A stretch of DNA of 64,000 bases from Saururus chinensis (GCA_035235625.1 CP141146.1:8798501-8862500); one strand, 5' to 3'; positions 1 through 13,013 are shown, counted from the first letter of the stretch. Program-made: numbers and translations. Notes: generated from the sequence alone by a model not told the origin.

Positions 1-2369
1 CTTTAGGATCATTAGTTATGTATGTGAAACTTAACAAGTGCAAGTTCTTGTTAGGTAAGGTTATATTTCTTGTACATGTTGTCTTGAAAAAAAATCATGT
101 AGATCCAACCAAAGTGGAAGCAATACTTAATTGGGAGAGACTAACAAAAATCAAAAGTTTCTTGGGGTTGGTATGATATTACCGAAGGTGTCCCTATAGT
201 TTTATTATTTCTGCACCTATGACAACGATGACCCCAACAAATGAGAAGTTTCTTTGGAGTGAAAAATGTAAACTAGTTTCCAAGAGCTTAAAGAGAAGTT
301 GACTTATGAGCTATTTCTTAGCTATGATTAGGCACAATAAGTTTCGTCAACTACAGTGATGCTTCTAATAAGGGACTTGGATGTGTTCTAATGCAAAGAA
401 TAACATTGTAATGTATGCATCCAGATAGCTAAAGATTCACAAGTGGAATTTTCCAACACGTAAAGCTTGCAACGGTGGTGTTCACTCTAAAGATTTGGAG
501 ACAATATATGTATGGAGAACAATTAGAAATTTTCACGGATAATAAGAGTGAAGTATTTATTCTCTCAAAAAGATCTCGACCTGAGGCAACAAACATAGGA
601 AAGAATTGTTAAAGGATTATTATTTTACTATTGTGTATCATTCGGGAAAGGCTAATGTGGTCGCAAACGTGCTTAGCAGGAAGCCTAGTTCAACACTTGC
701 AATAGTTTGGATTTAGCCATGGAAGTTATTGGAGATTGTTTCAAACTTACAACACAAAGTATTGATGAAAAGCACTTGGAGAATGTATGCAGAATTGTAA
801 AAGGAAGACGAAGGGACTCAAGGACTAAAAGCTAAAATCTTGGATGTAAAATTACATTTTCTCACCTTGTGCACAAATGGAGTAATATAGTTCAAAGATT
901 GTTTTCTTGTTTCAAGAAACAAAGACTTGGGGAAAGAAATTCTGATGAAATTGCATTGTTCTAAGTTTTCTATTAATCCTAAAACTACTAAGATGTACAT
1001 AGACCTCAATTGAAATTTTTGGTGAGAATGAATGAAGTTCGTTTCAAAGTGCCTCGTTTGTTAACAAATCAAAGTAGAGCATTAGCGTCCCAAAGAAACA
1101 TTGCAACCCTTGCTGATGCCAGAGTGAAAGTGGGAAAACATCATAATAGATTTTGTAGTTGGATTGCCGATGACATCAAAGGGAAATTATTGTTGATCTC
1201 ATAAGTATCATACCAAATCCCATCAATCGAATCACCTTTTTGAGAAATATGAGACAAACCATTTTGAATCTGACTCACTTTACTTCTAACCGCGCAAGGG
1301 ATTTGATTCCCCCTATATTCTAGTATAATTAATCTAGTCGCACGTCGAGGTACTACAAAAGAAAAGTTGCAAAATCCAATCCCATTTATCGTAATCGATA
1401 ACAACCCACTGGGTGCTACATCATAAGCACATTGATTTGGGTAGTCTGGGCAAATTACCCAAGTCGACTAACTTTCTTGTCACAAAGATGAATATGTCAT
1501 TGGATTCACTTGCTACTTTCTTCATCTGCAAAGTTGTTTGCTTGGAGTCCTAGTTTCTATTGTTTCTTATAGAGATTTTTGTTTTACATTGATGTTTTGG
1601 AGGAGATTTTAGAAAGCTTTGAGATTAGCAACATGCATTAATATAACTTTTCACCCTCAGATAGATGGACAATCAGAACATATGATTAGAACTCTAGAAG
1701 ACATGTTAAGAGCTTGTGTACTTGACTAGAACTAGGATCAACACCTTTTGCTCATCAAATTTGCATACAACAAAAGTTATCAAGCATGCATTGGAGTGGC
1801 GCAATTTGAAGCTTTGGATTAGAGACCATGTAGATCTCTACTTTGTTGGACTGAGGTAGGCGACCAGCAAATAACTGGACCGGAGCTTGTAAAGCAAACC
1901 AACAAAGTTGTCAAAAGAATTCAAAAGCTACTTATTGCAGCTCAAAGTCGGCATAAGGAGCATGATGACAAGCATTGAAGACCATTCGAGTTTTGAGGTT
2001 GAAGACCACGTTTTGTTGAAGATCTCGCCAATGAAAAGATTAATGTGGTTTGAAACCAAAGAAAATTTATCATCTCGATATATTGGACCATTCGAGATTT
2101 TTCATTAGATTAGTGAGGTGGTATATCATTTTGTTCTACTTCCCAAACATGCAAATGTTCATAATATGTTTCACATGTTGAGGAAGTGCAACCCAAATCC
2201 TAATCATATTACTTACAAGGAGGAGCATGTCCAAATTCTCAATGAGAAGGAGCAAGTGTTGCATACCAAGAGGATTCATCTTGTCAAAGTTCTTTGGAGA
2301 AATCATGAAGTCAAGGAAAGCGAGGATGAGATAAAGAAAGCATATCCACATCTTTTCGTGACAACTTAA
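1..2369 (+). pseudogene. Decayed Ty3/gypsy chromovirus pol (RT/RNase H, integrase, chromodomain)
   Basis: Translated pieces in shifting frames follow the order of a plant Ty3/gypsy polyprotein. Near 70-180 is a reverse transcriptase/RNase H junction (HVDPTKVEAILNWER-like), and near 640-690 the RNase H end (YHSGKANVVA). Near 1150-1190 is the integrase core start (DFVVGLPMTSKG), and near 1640-1720 the FHPQ-DGQSE motif. The GPF/Y module (SPMKRLMWF, YIGPFEI) lies at 2030-2100 and a C-terminal chromodomain-like segment (LVKVLWRNHEVKESE) at 2270-2340. The chromodomain and the SPMK motif point to a Tekay/Del-like lineage. Many stops and frameshifts show the element is dead, and the segment 1193-1465 interrupts the integrase. 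The 5' part lies outside the window. Confidence 0.88.
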
Positions 2370-2413
2370 GTTGTAAATTCCGATGAAGGAGTTTCTTCTT
2401 AAGGTAGGTAGAA

Positions 2414-3520
2414 TGTATAACACCCTTGATTTTTGTTCTAGAATTTTTAGAGATATTTTGGGAATTTTTATGACTTTGTTTAATAGAAAACTAGTAAACG
2501 GGCATGTGGGCATGTGGGCTCACTAGATTGGGCTAGGTTGGGCGCATGCCCGTTGGCCCGTCTATCATGTTTGTTTGGTGCCAAGTTAAGGATAACCCAA
2601 AATTGATTTGAATGACCATAATTTGATTTGATCCACCCTAATTTGATTTGATCACATTGGATAAGTATGGAAGGGAAATCAACCAATCAAAACACTTGTT
2701 ATGTGAAGGTAACCCCTCAAAAGAAAGGCCACCCTCCCCCTCCCCTCATTCTCCTCTCCCCTTAATAGAACCCCCCTCTCGCTCTTCTCCCTCGTGGTGG
2801 ACGAACCAGTGGCCGAACCAGCCCTCTCCCCTTCTCACTTCTCTCCTTGCTCTCTCGATTCTCCCTACTCATCTTGCCACCATTGAACCTCCATTGAAGT
2901 ATGTTCAAGAACCTTGGGAGAAAATTATTAAAATATCAATTTGGGAGAAATCTACTATGACTTGGTGTGCCATTAGAGAAACTTTCTAAGAGTGTTTTGA
3001 TCAATTCGAGGTAAGTTAAATTGAATCCTCGTTGTTGATTGTGTAATTTAAAACATGATTCTTAGGGTTTTGATTCTTGAATTAGGGTTTGATAAAAAAA
3101 ATGTTTCTTTCTTCTCTCTTCTACAAGAATCAAATTTTGGAATTAGATTTCAAAGTATGTGACTTCTCACTTGTTGAGCTACTTTTTTATAGCTATTTAC
3201 ATGCACGTTTTAAGTGATTAAGTCTTGGGTTTTGTTAAATCATGTTTTAATTGTGATTACTACATGATTTGAACGATTATTTCTAGAGTATTAAAGCATG
3301 CTGTTTTATTTTAGTTTAATTAAATGAAATCTACTAAGTAAAATTGAAATAGTAGACGGACACCCAACAATTGTGGGCAAACCTTGCAGCAATTTTTATG
3401 CCGTTTATTGACAGGATTGAATACTTGTTATAAGGATTGCAAACCAACGTTAGGATGAACTGATGCAAAAGCAATGGTGGACCCATGTGGCCTTAGGCCC
3501 TTTTGTAACGAGTTATTCTA
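2414..3520 (+). mobile_element. 3' LTR of the chromovirus (end approximate)
   Basis: It starts TGTATAACACCC directly after the pol remnant, matching the TGTAACACCC-like start of Tekay-type LTRs. It carries a CT-rich stretch (2730-2870) and, near 3010, the AGGTAAG-like motif that also follows the presumed leader in the LTR at 58068. The right edge is not clear, and 3520 is an estimate from where the LTR-like composition ends. The open frame at 2648-2989 lies inside and is not considered a gene. Confidence 0.6.
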
Positions 3521-4342
3521 TTTAACTACTTCTATTAAAAATGGACTTTTTACAATTGTACTTTTTGTAATCAAAATTTACTTGAGCTTGACTTTTTCTA
3601 GGATGAAAACTTAAGCCTACTTACATTATCAAATTAGTCGATAATTTTCATATTTTCCCTACATCTCTCCTCTTCTCTGACCCCCTCTAACCTTCCTCTA
3701 CTTCATGCATCCATATTCTTTTCCTTTTTCCCCCTCTTACCTCTTTCCAGCAACTACATCGCCCTTTTTGCCCTCAGTCCTCACTGCCAGACGACCTTGT
3801 ACAGTTGTACCTTACACCATTGAGAATCGAGTTGCAGCACCAAAAACTAGTTCTCTTTCAGGGTCTAAAGAAACTCCCGGCATACTTTTTGGTAAAAGGT
3901 TTTAGATATCTCTTCCTATGGGAGCGCCTAATGCTAGAACGCCTACCCTACCAGGTCAATGTCCTGCAAGATGTATCATATGATATAAACAAACTGTGGT
4001 TAATTATACACCTACCACATAGATTACACCTTGAAAAATATGAAGATGATTGTACACAATATAGTTAAACCCTCAAGCCCTTCCCACCGTCCACATGAAC
4101 CATTTAATACGAAATGAAACCTGGATCCCCACAGCAAAAGGCAGAGAGGCCCATCTACATTGGCACTCAAACCTCTTGTCTCCATCTTCTCTTCCACTAC
4201 AAATAACTTTAGGGCAGATGTATGTGGCAAATGCCGGAGTACTGGGCTTCGCTCGTTCAATTTATAAGAAATCTGTTCTTTTTCCTTCACGCGCCATGCA
4301 TTGTTGGTGTTACGGATCATCAATTACAGCCTAATCTTCTGG
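3521..4342. other. Intergenic and 3' flank of the PAT gene
   Basis: No gene recognised. The part next to 4343 should hold the 3' UTR of the minus-strand S-acyltransferase gene. Short open frames at 3705-4068 have no recognisable domain. Confidence 0.4.
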
Positions 4343-7300
4343 TCAAAACTCTTGGGCATCTAACTCGGGCTTGGATGGGTACTCCAGACCATGGAGCGCT
4401 GGCATTCTTCTGAGATCCTCCTCGGCGTATGCAGGGATGAACCAGTAGCTTTTATCTGCTCCAAATACCTGGGAGCCAATTAAACTGGATATTAATCCAA
4501 AAACTGTGCATTATGTTTGTCAATGGTACAAAAATATACTAACCTGCTCGAAATTCTTTTTTCGACCCAGGTCATACCTCCATTTTGGAGAAGTTTTCTT
4601 CTCATATGCCTACAAGGAACAAAATTCAACTCTCGCCATCAACGAACTTGAGAGGAGAGAGATAAGGGGCGGTGGGGGTTGGGGAGAGAAGGCAAATACC
4701 TCAATGGTTGTTGTATTACCCGCCACCAAAGATATATGCATAATCAAGAACCCCAGAACACTCAGTGCAAAGGCCAAATTTAACACTAGATACAACAGAC
4801 AATCGTTAGAAAATCCTGGAAAGAATAATTGAGAAAGCAATACAAAGTTGAATTTGGCATACCAAATGCAAGAAATGTGGATGCAAGGCTTCCTGGTGAT
4901 CCAGGAATCTCTCCATCGCCAAAGAATGCAATAAAATGTGGTAACAATGACAAGGTAACAAGACTTGTCTCCAGAAATGTGTAGAACTGCACCATGAATC
5001 AGTATCATAACAGGTAAGTAAATCATCCTCGAGTTTGTTTTTTTCACTTCAACAATGTATGAGTTCTGGTATGAAGAGTTTACAAGGGCATGTACATAAA
5101 TTTTATATCAACATAGGACACAAGGTGTAGATATGACACGAAGCTCAGTAAAATATGAAATTTCCAAATGGATGGAAGTAGACATATGGATGCACTACCA
5201 ATTCATGGCCATATAGGGAGTGAATTAAAGATGCTGCTACAAAAAAAAATCACTTGTAAGTAGGTCATATCCCTTTAAAGCATAGTACAGGTAGCACAAT
5301 CCTCATTTTATATGACAACAGATGCATAAATAAGTTGATATATTTCACATTCGGTAACTCCACAGGAATAATAACAACTTCACAAAAGTCATACACCACA
5401 AGCAATACAATCTTACCTGGTCATTGTATTCTAGAACAGCATTACAGAATAATTTCTTTCAATATCAGAAAACAAATGTCTCGATGTCAAAGTACATAGG
5501 GGGAGTCCGAAAACAGTACAAAAATCATTATTTATGTTTTATGCTTTTAGACTCTAAACTAGCAACCAACAATAGGTCCACCGGCATTGTTTCCAAAAAC
5601 CAATTTCACGATTCTCATTACAGTCTATAATCTTTTTACTGCAGACTATACAAATTAGGTAAAATCTTCCAGTAGCAAATCTCTTTTTCTTCCCATATTG
5701 ACATCAAACCAGAACTGAAAATTATAATACTCATTGAGGACTTGATAAGCATTTCTCTCACAGTTCAAAAATGTCTGTGTAAAAAGATCTTTTGGTATTT
5801 ACTTGAAGAACTAACAATGTAAAGTAAGCCTAAACTGATACATAGGAAAGAGAGTAAAAGCAGGGGATAGAGTCAATAGTTACAGATTCTTCCTTGTCAC
5901 CTTTATATGTTGTTTTCACAAGAGATTTAGCAGAAATTGTATCTAAAACCACGAGATAAAGTGAATGCACTATGGCTAACTCTTGGGTAATGCACAGCAA
6001 GACAGACTGCATTATAACAAATGTAAGACCAGGCACACTTACTAGGTGCTTCCTATCATTCAAAATGAATCTGAGAAAAATAAAATAACAGGAACATAAA
6101 AATATGTAATCGTTTTCTATAAAACCTGCTGTAATCCAGCGCGCTGTAGTTTTTTACAAGTATCTCTTGTTTTCATCATACATCAAACAACAATTAAGTA
6201 TTTTCTCATATTGGCACTGGTCGTCTTGACAATATGCTCACATGTATAGTTTCCAGAACTGTCCAAACCCCTTTAGGCACTGACGTCAGACAAGGAAAGA
6301 AGTTCAATAGTCTACAGTAAAATTCAAAGCCAGGAGTTGGTATTGGAGTCATAGCACTTAGAAGACGTCTTATGTCTTTTAGTATACCTATTGTAATGTT
6401 TAGGAATATGTAGTATGCTTAGAACTATGTAGTATGTACCACTTCTATCCTTGTCCTACGTCAGGTACAAGCTTCCGCTTTAGTCATCAATTTCGTAATT
6501 AGCTCTTTTTTCAAAATGAGTCTGTAGGTGCAAATTTATTCACTGGTTCACTATAAAAGAAGATCAGTTGGACGATATCAATTATGCCAAATGAAAGATT
6601 CTAATTCTGACATAATGAAAAACACGTAATCCATAGGGTTACAGAATATTATAGAACTTTTAAAAGGGCAAAGGCTTTCCAAATTAGGATAAGCTAGTTC
6701 GTTATTGAAGGCATACCAGGAAAAGAAGGAAATATTTGTAATTCAATGCTCCGACACAATTGACTACCCATACACAATGGTGATCCATTTTGAGCACGCA
6801 CCTCCCACCTATAACAGCAACCCAGTTAAATTAAATAGACCACAAACTCAACTTATACATTCGTCCAAATTGAAATGGAAAAGTGAAGGAATTTATAACA
6901 ACTCACAAACTGAGCAGTGATGACAGCGGGGTGGCTTCAGCTGGTCGCACTTCCTACAATATCTGATCCCAGGATTGGCCGGGTTCGGAGAAGGTCCCCC
7001 CGGCTGCGACCCGGCAAACTCAGGTCCTGCCAACGGGTCGGTCTCCCCTTGCTCCTCGTCCACCGCCGGCCGCCAATTTGTCGGAACGCCCCCCGGATCC
7101 GTCAGCACCACCGAAAAGTAGCTCCACAGCAGCATCACCAACTGCAAAAAAGTTCCAATTTTTCCCAAAACTGAGAAGAATCACAAAAAGGGTCATCTCA
7201 AAAAACAGTAAAACGACGGGATTGAGCAAAAAAAAAACAGATAAAAATTACGAGGGCGTGGAAGGGGAGCAAGATGGCGAAGGAGAAAACTGAATCCAGC

Positions 7301-7461
7301 CCGCCATGGAAGAGGAGGGGCCCGTAGTTGGAGACAACGACGGCATAGTAGGTGACGCCGACGATGCCGAGGACGAGGAGGATCATGACGGAGCCCAGGC
7401 CGCGCAGAGCCGTGCAGAACTTGAACACGTTCAAGGCCATCACGGCTCCGGATCTGTGCAT
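4343..7461 (-). CDS. PAT14: DHHC-type protein S-acyltransferase (PAT13/PAT14 group)
   Basis: Palmitoyltransferase that attaches fatty acyl chains to cysteines of membrane-associated proteins; it is expected on Golgi or other endomembranes. Seven exons: 7461-7252, 7141-6907, 6808-6717, 4986-4863, 4785-4700, 4609-4544, 4468-4343. All introns are GT-AG and the phases close to 312 aa. The start [10 protein letters not shown] is the family start; an upstream in-frame ATG at 7476 adds only five residues. Visible features: two N-terminal membrane spans (about 20-45, 55-82), the DPG motif (85-87) and a Cys-rich domain from C132 with the catalytic DHHC at 157-160. Two more spans (about 172-200, 218-243) follow, then the TTxE motif (246-249). 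The tail [20 protein letters not shown] is closest to Arabidopsis PAT14. Intron 3 (1.7 kb) is long. No defect is seen. Choosing PAT14 over PAT13 is from memory of the sequences. Confidence 0.95.
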
Positions 7462-7640
7462 CCTACACAGCAACAAGACACGGAGGAACTAAGAAATGGC
7501 TAAATTTCTTCTCCTCTGTGCGTGAATTTGAATCTTCTAATGAATTTCTGAAGCACGGGATCAGGTTTTGCGGCGGAGGGGGGGAGGGATCAGGTGATTC
7601 AGGTAAGGGAAGGGCTCTTTCCGGGGAAGAAGAAGAAGGA
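7462..7640 (-). promoter_or_regulatory. 5' UTR and proximal promoter of the PAT gene
   Basis: This GC- and purine-rich stretch lies directly upstream of the PAT start codon, before the sequence turns AT-rich. It is assigned by position only. No TATA box or defined transcription start was identified. Confidence 0.4.
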
Positions 7641-9740
7641 CCGCCTTCCTGCGTACTGATTGGATATCAGGCTTTTTTGCGCGTCAGTCCCTGATGTTTT
7701 GGGATTTTTAGGAAAGAACGCGGCTATTTTCCCATATTATACTCAAGCCCCTATCCCGTACTTTACATACCTTAAAAAAAATTAATTAAATTATTAAATA
7801 CCCCCACTTACAATATATTTTTAACTCTAGTTTTACTCTTTAATTAATCTCCCCTTATGGTGTGAGCTATTTTATCTCTCTCGTCACTTATGACTTTTTT
7901 TTTTTGACCAAGTTCTTTTTTTACCTCACTTGTAGCTCATTTTTTAGAATTAATTTTTTCTCTCCCTTATCTAACTATTTTTTTGGAAAATTTTTAGATA
8001 ATTTTTAATAGGGGTAGTTACGGTTAAAATATGTAAAATTTAATAAAAAATAAAGATCTCCGTTTAAGTAAGTTTTATTAAATTTTGAGATGGTTTCTAG
8101 TGGGGAGAGGTCATTGCCACAATATACAAATATTAACGAGAACCATTGTTCTTTATATAATACAATTTTATTTGTCGAATGGCACCTTCTACCATAAAAT
8201 TTTCAAAAATTTAAAACTTCTAAAAGGGGGTGTCATTACCACAATATGCAGAATTTGATGCTTAAGGTCTTTAGCCAAATCAATTTTATTTGACAAAATA
8301 TTTCACCCACTAAAAAACCTTTAAAAATTTTAAAAAATTAAAGTAACATGAATAAAATTATAAGAAGATATAGGGGTTAGAGTTGTCAGAAAATGCTAAT
8401 TTCTCAAAAAGGAGATATGAGGTAAAATAAATAAAATTAGAGGGAGGTGGGGGTTATTATGAAAATGTCATTCATTTTTTTTTGGGCCGGGGAGGGGGGA
8501 CGGGAGAATAAATTATTTATACCAAAAGCCTTCTCTAACTCACCTAACGTATTCAAAGTAACTCACCTAATCTATTCAAAGTAGATTTTTAGTGTAAAAA
8601 AATAGAGTCAAAATATCCACTTCTTTTTTACCTAATAAAAATATCTACTTCTTGACTAATTAACTTTTCGCGACTCAGATGTAACATTCTCTTGAATGTG
8701 ATTAATAAAAAAAACTTTTTAGTTGAAAACTATTTTTAAATTATCTATCCGTTTAAGCTTATGTATATTGAAATCATAGTAATAACTTAGGCAATTTGGC
8801 TTTAACTCGTGAAGGGTGGCAAAAAAAAGCAAAAGAGGATACAATTAGGACTGCACATGGAGAAAGTCTTAAGACTTTTTGTCTCAATTTTTTGTCATCA
8901 AAATAAATCACTGCCAAAAACCCCAATAAACTCATAAAACCAGGAAAACTCACCCAAATCTGCACCCAAAATAAAACACTACATTGAACTTAAATGACAA
9001 ATTTTGTCAAAAAAATCCAATTTTGCCGCATTTTTGGTGAATTTTATTGCTAATATTGTAATGTATGTAATTAGGAAAAATGAATATGTAGCTACGTATA
9101 TTTTAAATATGAGCAATTGCACATCGCATTGTGTGAGATCGAGATTAGATGGTGCATATAATTCAGAAGGAGGCAAGTAACCTCTTGTGATGGGCATACA
9201 ATTATAGAACTTAAGTGATTATTAATATTTACCTGATTACTTTATAATTAGCACATGTTCATGGCAAACAAAAATAAAATGGGGGACATTGCATTGTTTT
9301 TTTTTTTTAAAAAAAATCATACACTCTCTTAATTTACTTTAATAGGCCCATTTGGTATTTAAATTTTAAAAAATTAAATAAAACTATTAATATTGGACAA
9401 AATGAGTACTTAATTAATTTTAAACTAATTAAAACCAAAATAACCTGGGAGAGATATGATACTAGCAAAATCTATAGGACCTCAAGCAAATGGAAGGCCG
9501 GATTATTATACTTCTGTAATTCATAATTTCATTAGCCTAATCAAACAATTCGAGTATTTTAATTTGTAGCACCTAGGAAGATTAAGGGCTTGTTTGTTTA
9601 GCTTAATTAGATCTTACTTGATTAAGTATTTGATAAGTGGGTTAAAAGCCTACTTATAAGATTGTTTGTTTCAAGCTTATGTCTTAGCTGGTTAAGCTGA
9701 AAAGTAAGCCCACGATCTTTAAAAAATCATATGAGTTTAA
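7641..9740. other. AT-rich intergenic DNA with a diverged tandem duplication
   Basis: No gene. About 8110-8340 holds two diverged copies of a unit of about 120 bp. Each contains TCATT(G/A)CCACAATAT, then CAATTTTATTTG and an A/T-rich tail. A poly-G/C patch lies at 8484-8503. About 9325-9410 resembles one of the short MITE-like elements found elsewhere in the window (ACTCTCTTAATTTACTTTAATAG ... ATTAATATTGGACAAAATGAGTA). Confidence 0.4.
9588..9730. repeat. hAT-like MITE terminus (GGGCTTGTTTGTTTAGCTTAA)
   Basis: AAGGGCTTGTTTGTTTAGCTTAATTAG, then GATAAGTGGGTTAAAAG and CTACTTATAAG. The same string series recurs at 12735-12800 (AGGGTCTGTTTGTTTAGC, GATAAGTCAGTTAAAAGTCG), so this is a dispersed element end. 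No partner terminus was found nearby. Confidence 0.45.
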
Positions 9741-9947
9741 CCGGCTGATTTGGCTGAAAAACATCGCGATTTCCATCCCCTGCCTCCTTCCCCTCTTCCA
9801 TCGCTTTACTGCTGCAGACAAAGCAACGCCGACCCTTTCTCTTGCGTCTTCCTCTCCGATTGTCTCCCTTGCGGGCTTTCCACCATGAGTTTGAGCCGTA
9901 CTAGTCTGCGAGAGGGAGGAGGCAGAGGAGAAGGGGCTTAGGTTCGG

Positions 9948-11935
9948 ATGGGGAAGATGGCAAGGATGTCGAGGAAGGGGAAGAAGGCATGGCGGGCCAA
10001 CATCCTGACCGACTACATTGATGAGTTCTTTGAGAAGTCCACCAAGGACGCCCTCAGCGGCGGCAGCCTCGAAGCTGCCCCCTCCTATTCCCTCTTCTTC
10101 CTCGACAATTCCAGAGGTCCCCTTTTACGTTCCTTTGCTTTACCTTCATAAACTAGCCTGACTTTCCTCTTATGGCCCTGTAGCTCTATTTATGGTCTAC
10201 TGCTATCTCGGGTTTGCTATATTATTATGAGTTTGCGATGTTAAATGATATGTTAGTTTACGTTCCTGTATTGGAAAAAAAAGAAGAAGTTTGCAATGAA
10301 AAGTTCGCGTTTTGTCTGTGCATATCGAACTAGTATGAGGTGATTGGGTGCTATATGAAATTGTAGTACATTTTTCTATGTTCTGTACAATTGCTCCTTA
10401 TTTTTTGCTTCAAGTTTTTGTTTATCTGACATATAAAGTGAAAGTGCTCAATTGCACTTCATTTATGGATTAGAAAAGAAGTTTTAGCATGAGGATGAAA
10501 TTCATAATGGGTTATATTATGCTTCTAAAACATTCGTTCTTCTTGGTAAGTTTCCCTTCATATTGCTGCTAAATTATTGTTTTATTTAAAGGTAGGCAGA
10601 TAGATGTCTATAGTATGGAAATGATTTGCATATAATAGATGAGTGAGAACCATATAACGTATGAAATCGGCAATTGCATGAAGACTCAATTTAGCAGCTT
10701 TTGAACCTCTAAAGTATAAATCCTCATTAAATGCTGAACATCTATATGAGGCGCTTGAAAAGGGGTATCTTGTCATTATTACAACTTGAAAGGAGGAATG
10801 GAGAACCTGTTGAGTAAGTGATTGTTTGGTTGACTGGGTACATTGAAAATGTTTATTGGATTATAGTAAATAAAAATGTAATTCCAATCGCATTTATAAG
10901 TTTTTATCCTTGTATTGGATCAAAAAGCACTTAATGTGTGTGGAAAACTTGCAAAATCTCACTCGTACTTTTAAAGTTTTGATGCTTTGGAGGAGGAAAT
11001 GGACTGAATATTTGTTCACAGCAGCTATGCTAAAGTTTCAAGTTGGCTAAGTCCATTTGTGATTTTATATAGAGAGCCAATTGACGTATTTTATTAGGGA
11101 AAAGTGTCCATTAGGAGTTGGTATTATGTTAGTTATGCTTATAAACATTGGTTATACGATTGTTTTTTATGGCTTTTATGTGATGTCGTAAAATTCGTGA
11201 TCACATTATTAAGCTCCAAAAGCGAGTCTAAAGAGAAGGGCAGAAATCAGCAGATCTCTTATTTTGTTTATTGTATTGTTATATTTATATTCTACAAGTA
11301 ATATTTTCTTTGTGGTTAGTGAAGTTGGGTTCTCCGGTATTGGCACCATGTAGGTTAGCTCTGGCATGGCTAAGCATTAGTCTTATCTAAATTTTTAGCT
11401 GTTAGAGAGTTGTAATTTTTGCGATTATGGGGAAACACCTCTTTTTTAGTTTCTTAGACAAAATTCTTCTTCTTGGTGTTTGTAAATATGCCATGTACTA
11501 CCTCGATCATCTTTTAAATTGAATGAATGGCCTCATTTTTTTCCTTGTAAAATTTTTTTATGGTGTGTTTCTTAAGTTACACGGTACCTGATCTTATTAT
11601 TATCCTATATGTTTAGAACTTTCAATCAAGTGAAAGATAGAAATCATCGGGACAAAGTCCTTTGCTGCAATAGCATTTTGCAGAGTAACCCATATGTTTA
11701 ACTGTCTCATTTTCAGCATTGAAGAAATCAAAGAAAAAGAAAAATATAGTACCAAAAGCAAAAGCAGAAACTCTCATTATGCTTACAGCCCATAACGTTT
11801 CTCAGGTATGATAATCTTTTAATTTCTATGGTTAGGGTCTTGTTGGGATCTCTTATCTTACATTTACTCTTTCTTAGATCTCTCAGGGAAAATAAAGCTC
11901 AACTACTGGTATGATTGATATATGGGCAACTGAAG
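9948..11935 (+). pseudogene. NOP53: 5' fragment of a NOP53/SMO4-like ribosome-biogenesis gene
   Basis: NOP53 (GLTSCR2; SMO4 in Arabidopsis) acts in 60S ribosomal subunit maturation in the nucleolus. Exon 1 (9948-10116) encodes a start typical of the plant protein: a basic N-terminus with RKGKKAWRANI, then a D-FFEKSTKDALSGGS block. The donor is a weak G|GTCCCC. A second exon-like block, 11717-11805, is bounded by TTTCAG and CAG|GTATG and encodes LKKSKKKKNIVPKAKAE. It joins exon 1 in phase and resembles the Lys-rich stretch of the family. A third piece near 11911-11935 reads GMIDIWATE, like the family's DLWGDD block, but sits behind an in-frame stop. The conserved R-KIEKHRE exon and the whole C-terminal half (PGCSYNP onward) are not found before the next gene at 22716. 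This is most likely a truncated, non-functional copy. A working gene split by a very long intron with sequence outside the window cannot be excluded. Confidence 0.7.
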
Positions 11936-12469
11936 GTACTAATTTACCTAATTCACATATAAACACTTCAATTTGGCTCTGGTCTTTGACCTAAAAAGGT
12001 ATACTTGCCTGTCATGTTATCTATTGGATTTGCTCTTTTCCGTCAATGCTAAGGGTCTATGGCATGTCTTCAATTTGGTTATACGTTTGCTTTTTGTTCT
12101 ACATGCAAGGTAGTGTTGTACAAGGGACATATATTCTTCAATTTGGTTCCAGATATAGGTACTCATAAATATGGTCCTATGGCATGTCTTATGGCATCAA
12201 AGGGATGGAGGGGGCCGGGCTTGATCGGGCTTCTTTATTTTATGTGTAATTAGTGTATCAAATATTTTAGCAACAATGTATAATGACTAATGAGTGATAT
12301 CAATTGAACACAAGAGATAATGATGTTTTTTTCCTTTTCTTTTTATTTTGAAAATTAATGGATCTCAGAATTAACTGAGGTCAACTTTGTCACGTTGAAG
12401 CTTAAATTGAAGATGCAAGTTGCAGTTTTTGATCATTTATGAACATCCTAACCAGTTTATAAACATCTC

Positions 12470-12622
12470 TCCATTCCAATTTAAATTCAGCTAATTCAGG
12501 TTCAGATTCAGGTTCAGATTAGCTAATTCAGTTTCAGATTCAGCTAAATTAGATAATTAACTTTTCAGCTAATTAAGATAACTTTTCAGATTCAGATTCA
12601 GCCGAAACAAACGGACCCTAAG
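12470..12622. repeat. TTCAG-rich subterminal repeats with hAT-like end
   Basis: About ten copies of (A/G)TTCAG or TTTCAG alternate with AGCTAATTA, ending in CCGAAACAAACGGACCCTAAG. Reverse-complemented, this is an AGGGTCCGTTTGTTTCGG terminus of the kind seen on hAT-like plant elements. No opposite terminus was identified. Confidence 0.5.
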
Positions 12623-12734
12623 TAAAAATCTTTTTCTTTTGGCTACAAAAGATAAGGTCAGATTCCATTTCAGGAACCAAGGTATCGGCAATCCTATGCT
12701 TAATTAAGTTTCATTTATTCATTACTAATTAAGT

Positions 12735-12840
12735 CTTAGGGTCTGTTTGTTTAGCTTAACATTTGATAAGTCAGTTAAAAGTCGACTTATAAACCAAACT
12801 CAGTAGCCTGAAAACTTGATAAATGTTTAGGAACAAGATA
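12735..12840. repeat. hAT-like MITE fragment
   Basis: TTAGGGTCTGTTTGTTTAGC followed by TTGATAAGTCAGTTAAAAGTCG and ACTTATAA. It is the second copy of the element at 9588. Confidence 0.45.
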
Positions 12841-13013
12841 GGTAAATTGACTCTTTGAAGGCGCCCAAAGTTCAAATCATAAATTTGCCTGGTCCTACTT
12901 GTACGTCGTGTGCCACTGTGGAAGCAAAATCCAAGTAACTTTCCGTGACTGAACCGGGTTCAAGGGTTCAATCAATTACTAATTAATCACCCAACCATTA
13001 GTCTAGTATAGTA

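Noticed and set aside
10582..10776. Open stretch in the NOP53 fragment intron
   Set aside because: Readable on both strands but broken by stops in the gene's orientation, with no recognisable motif.
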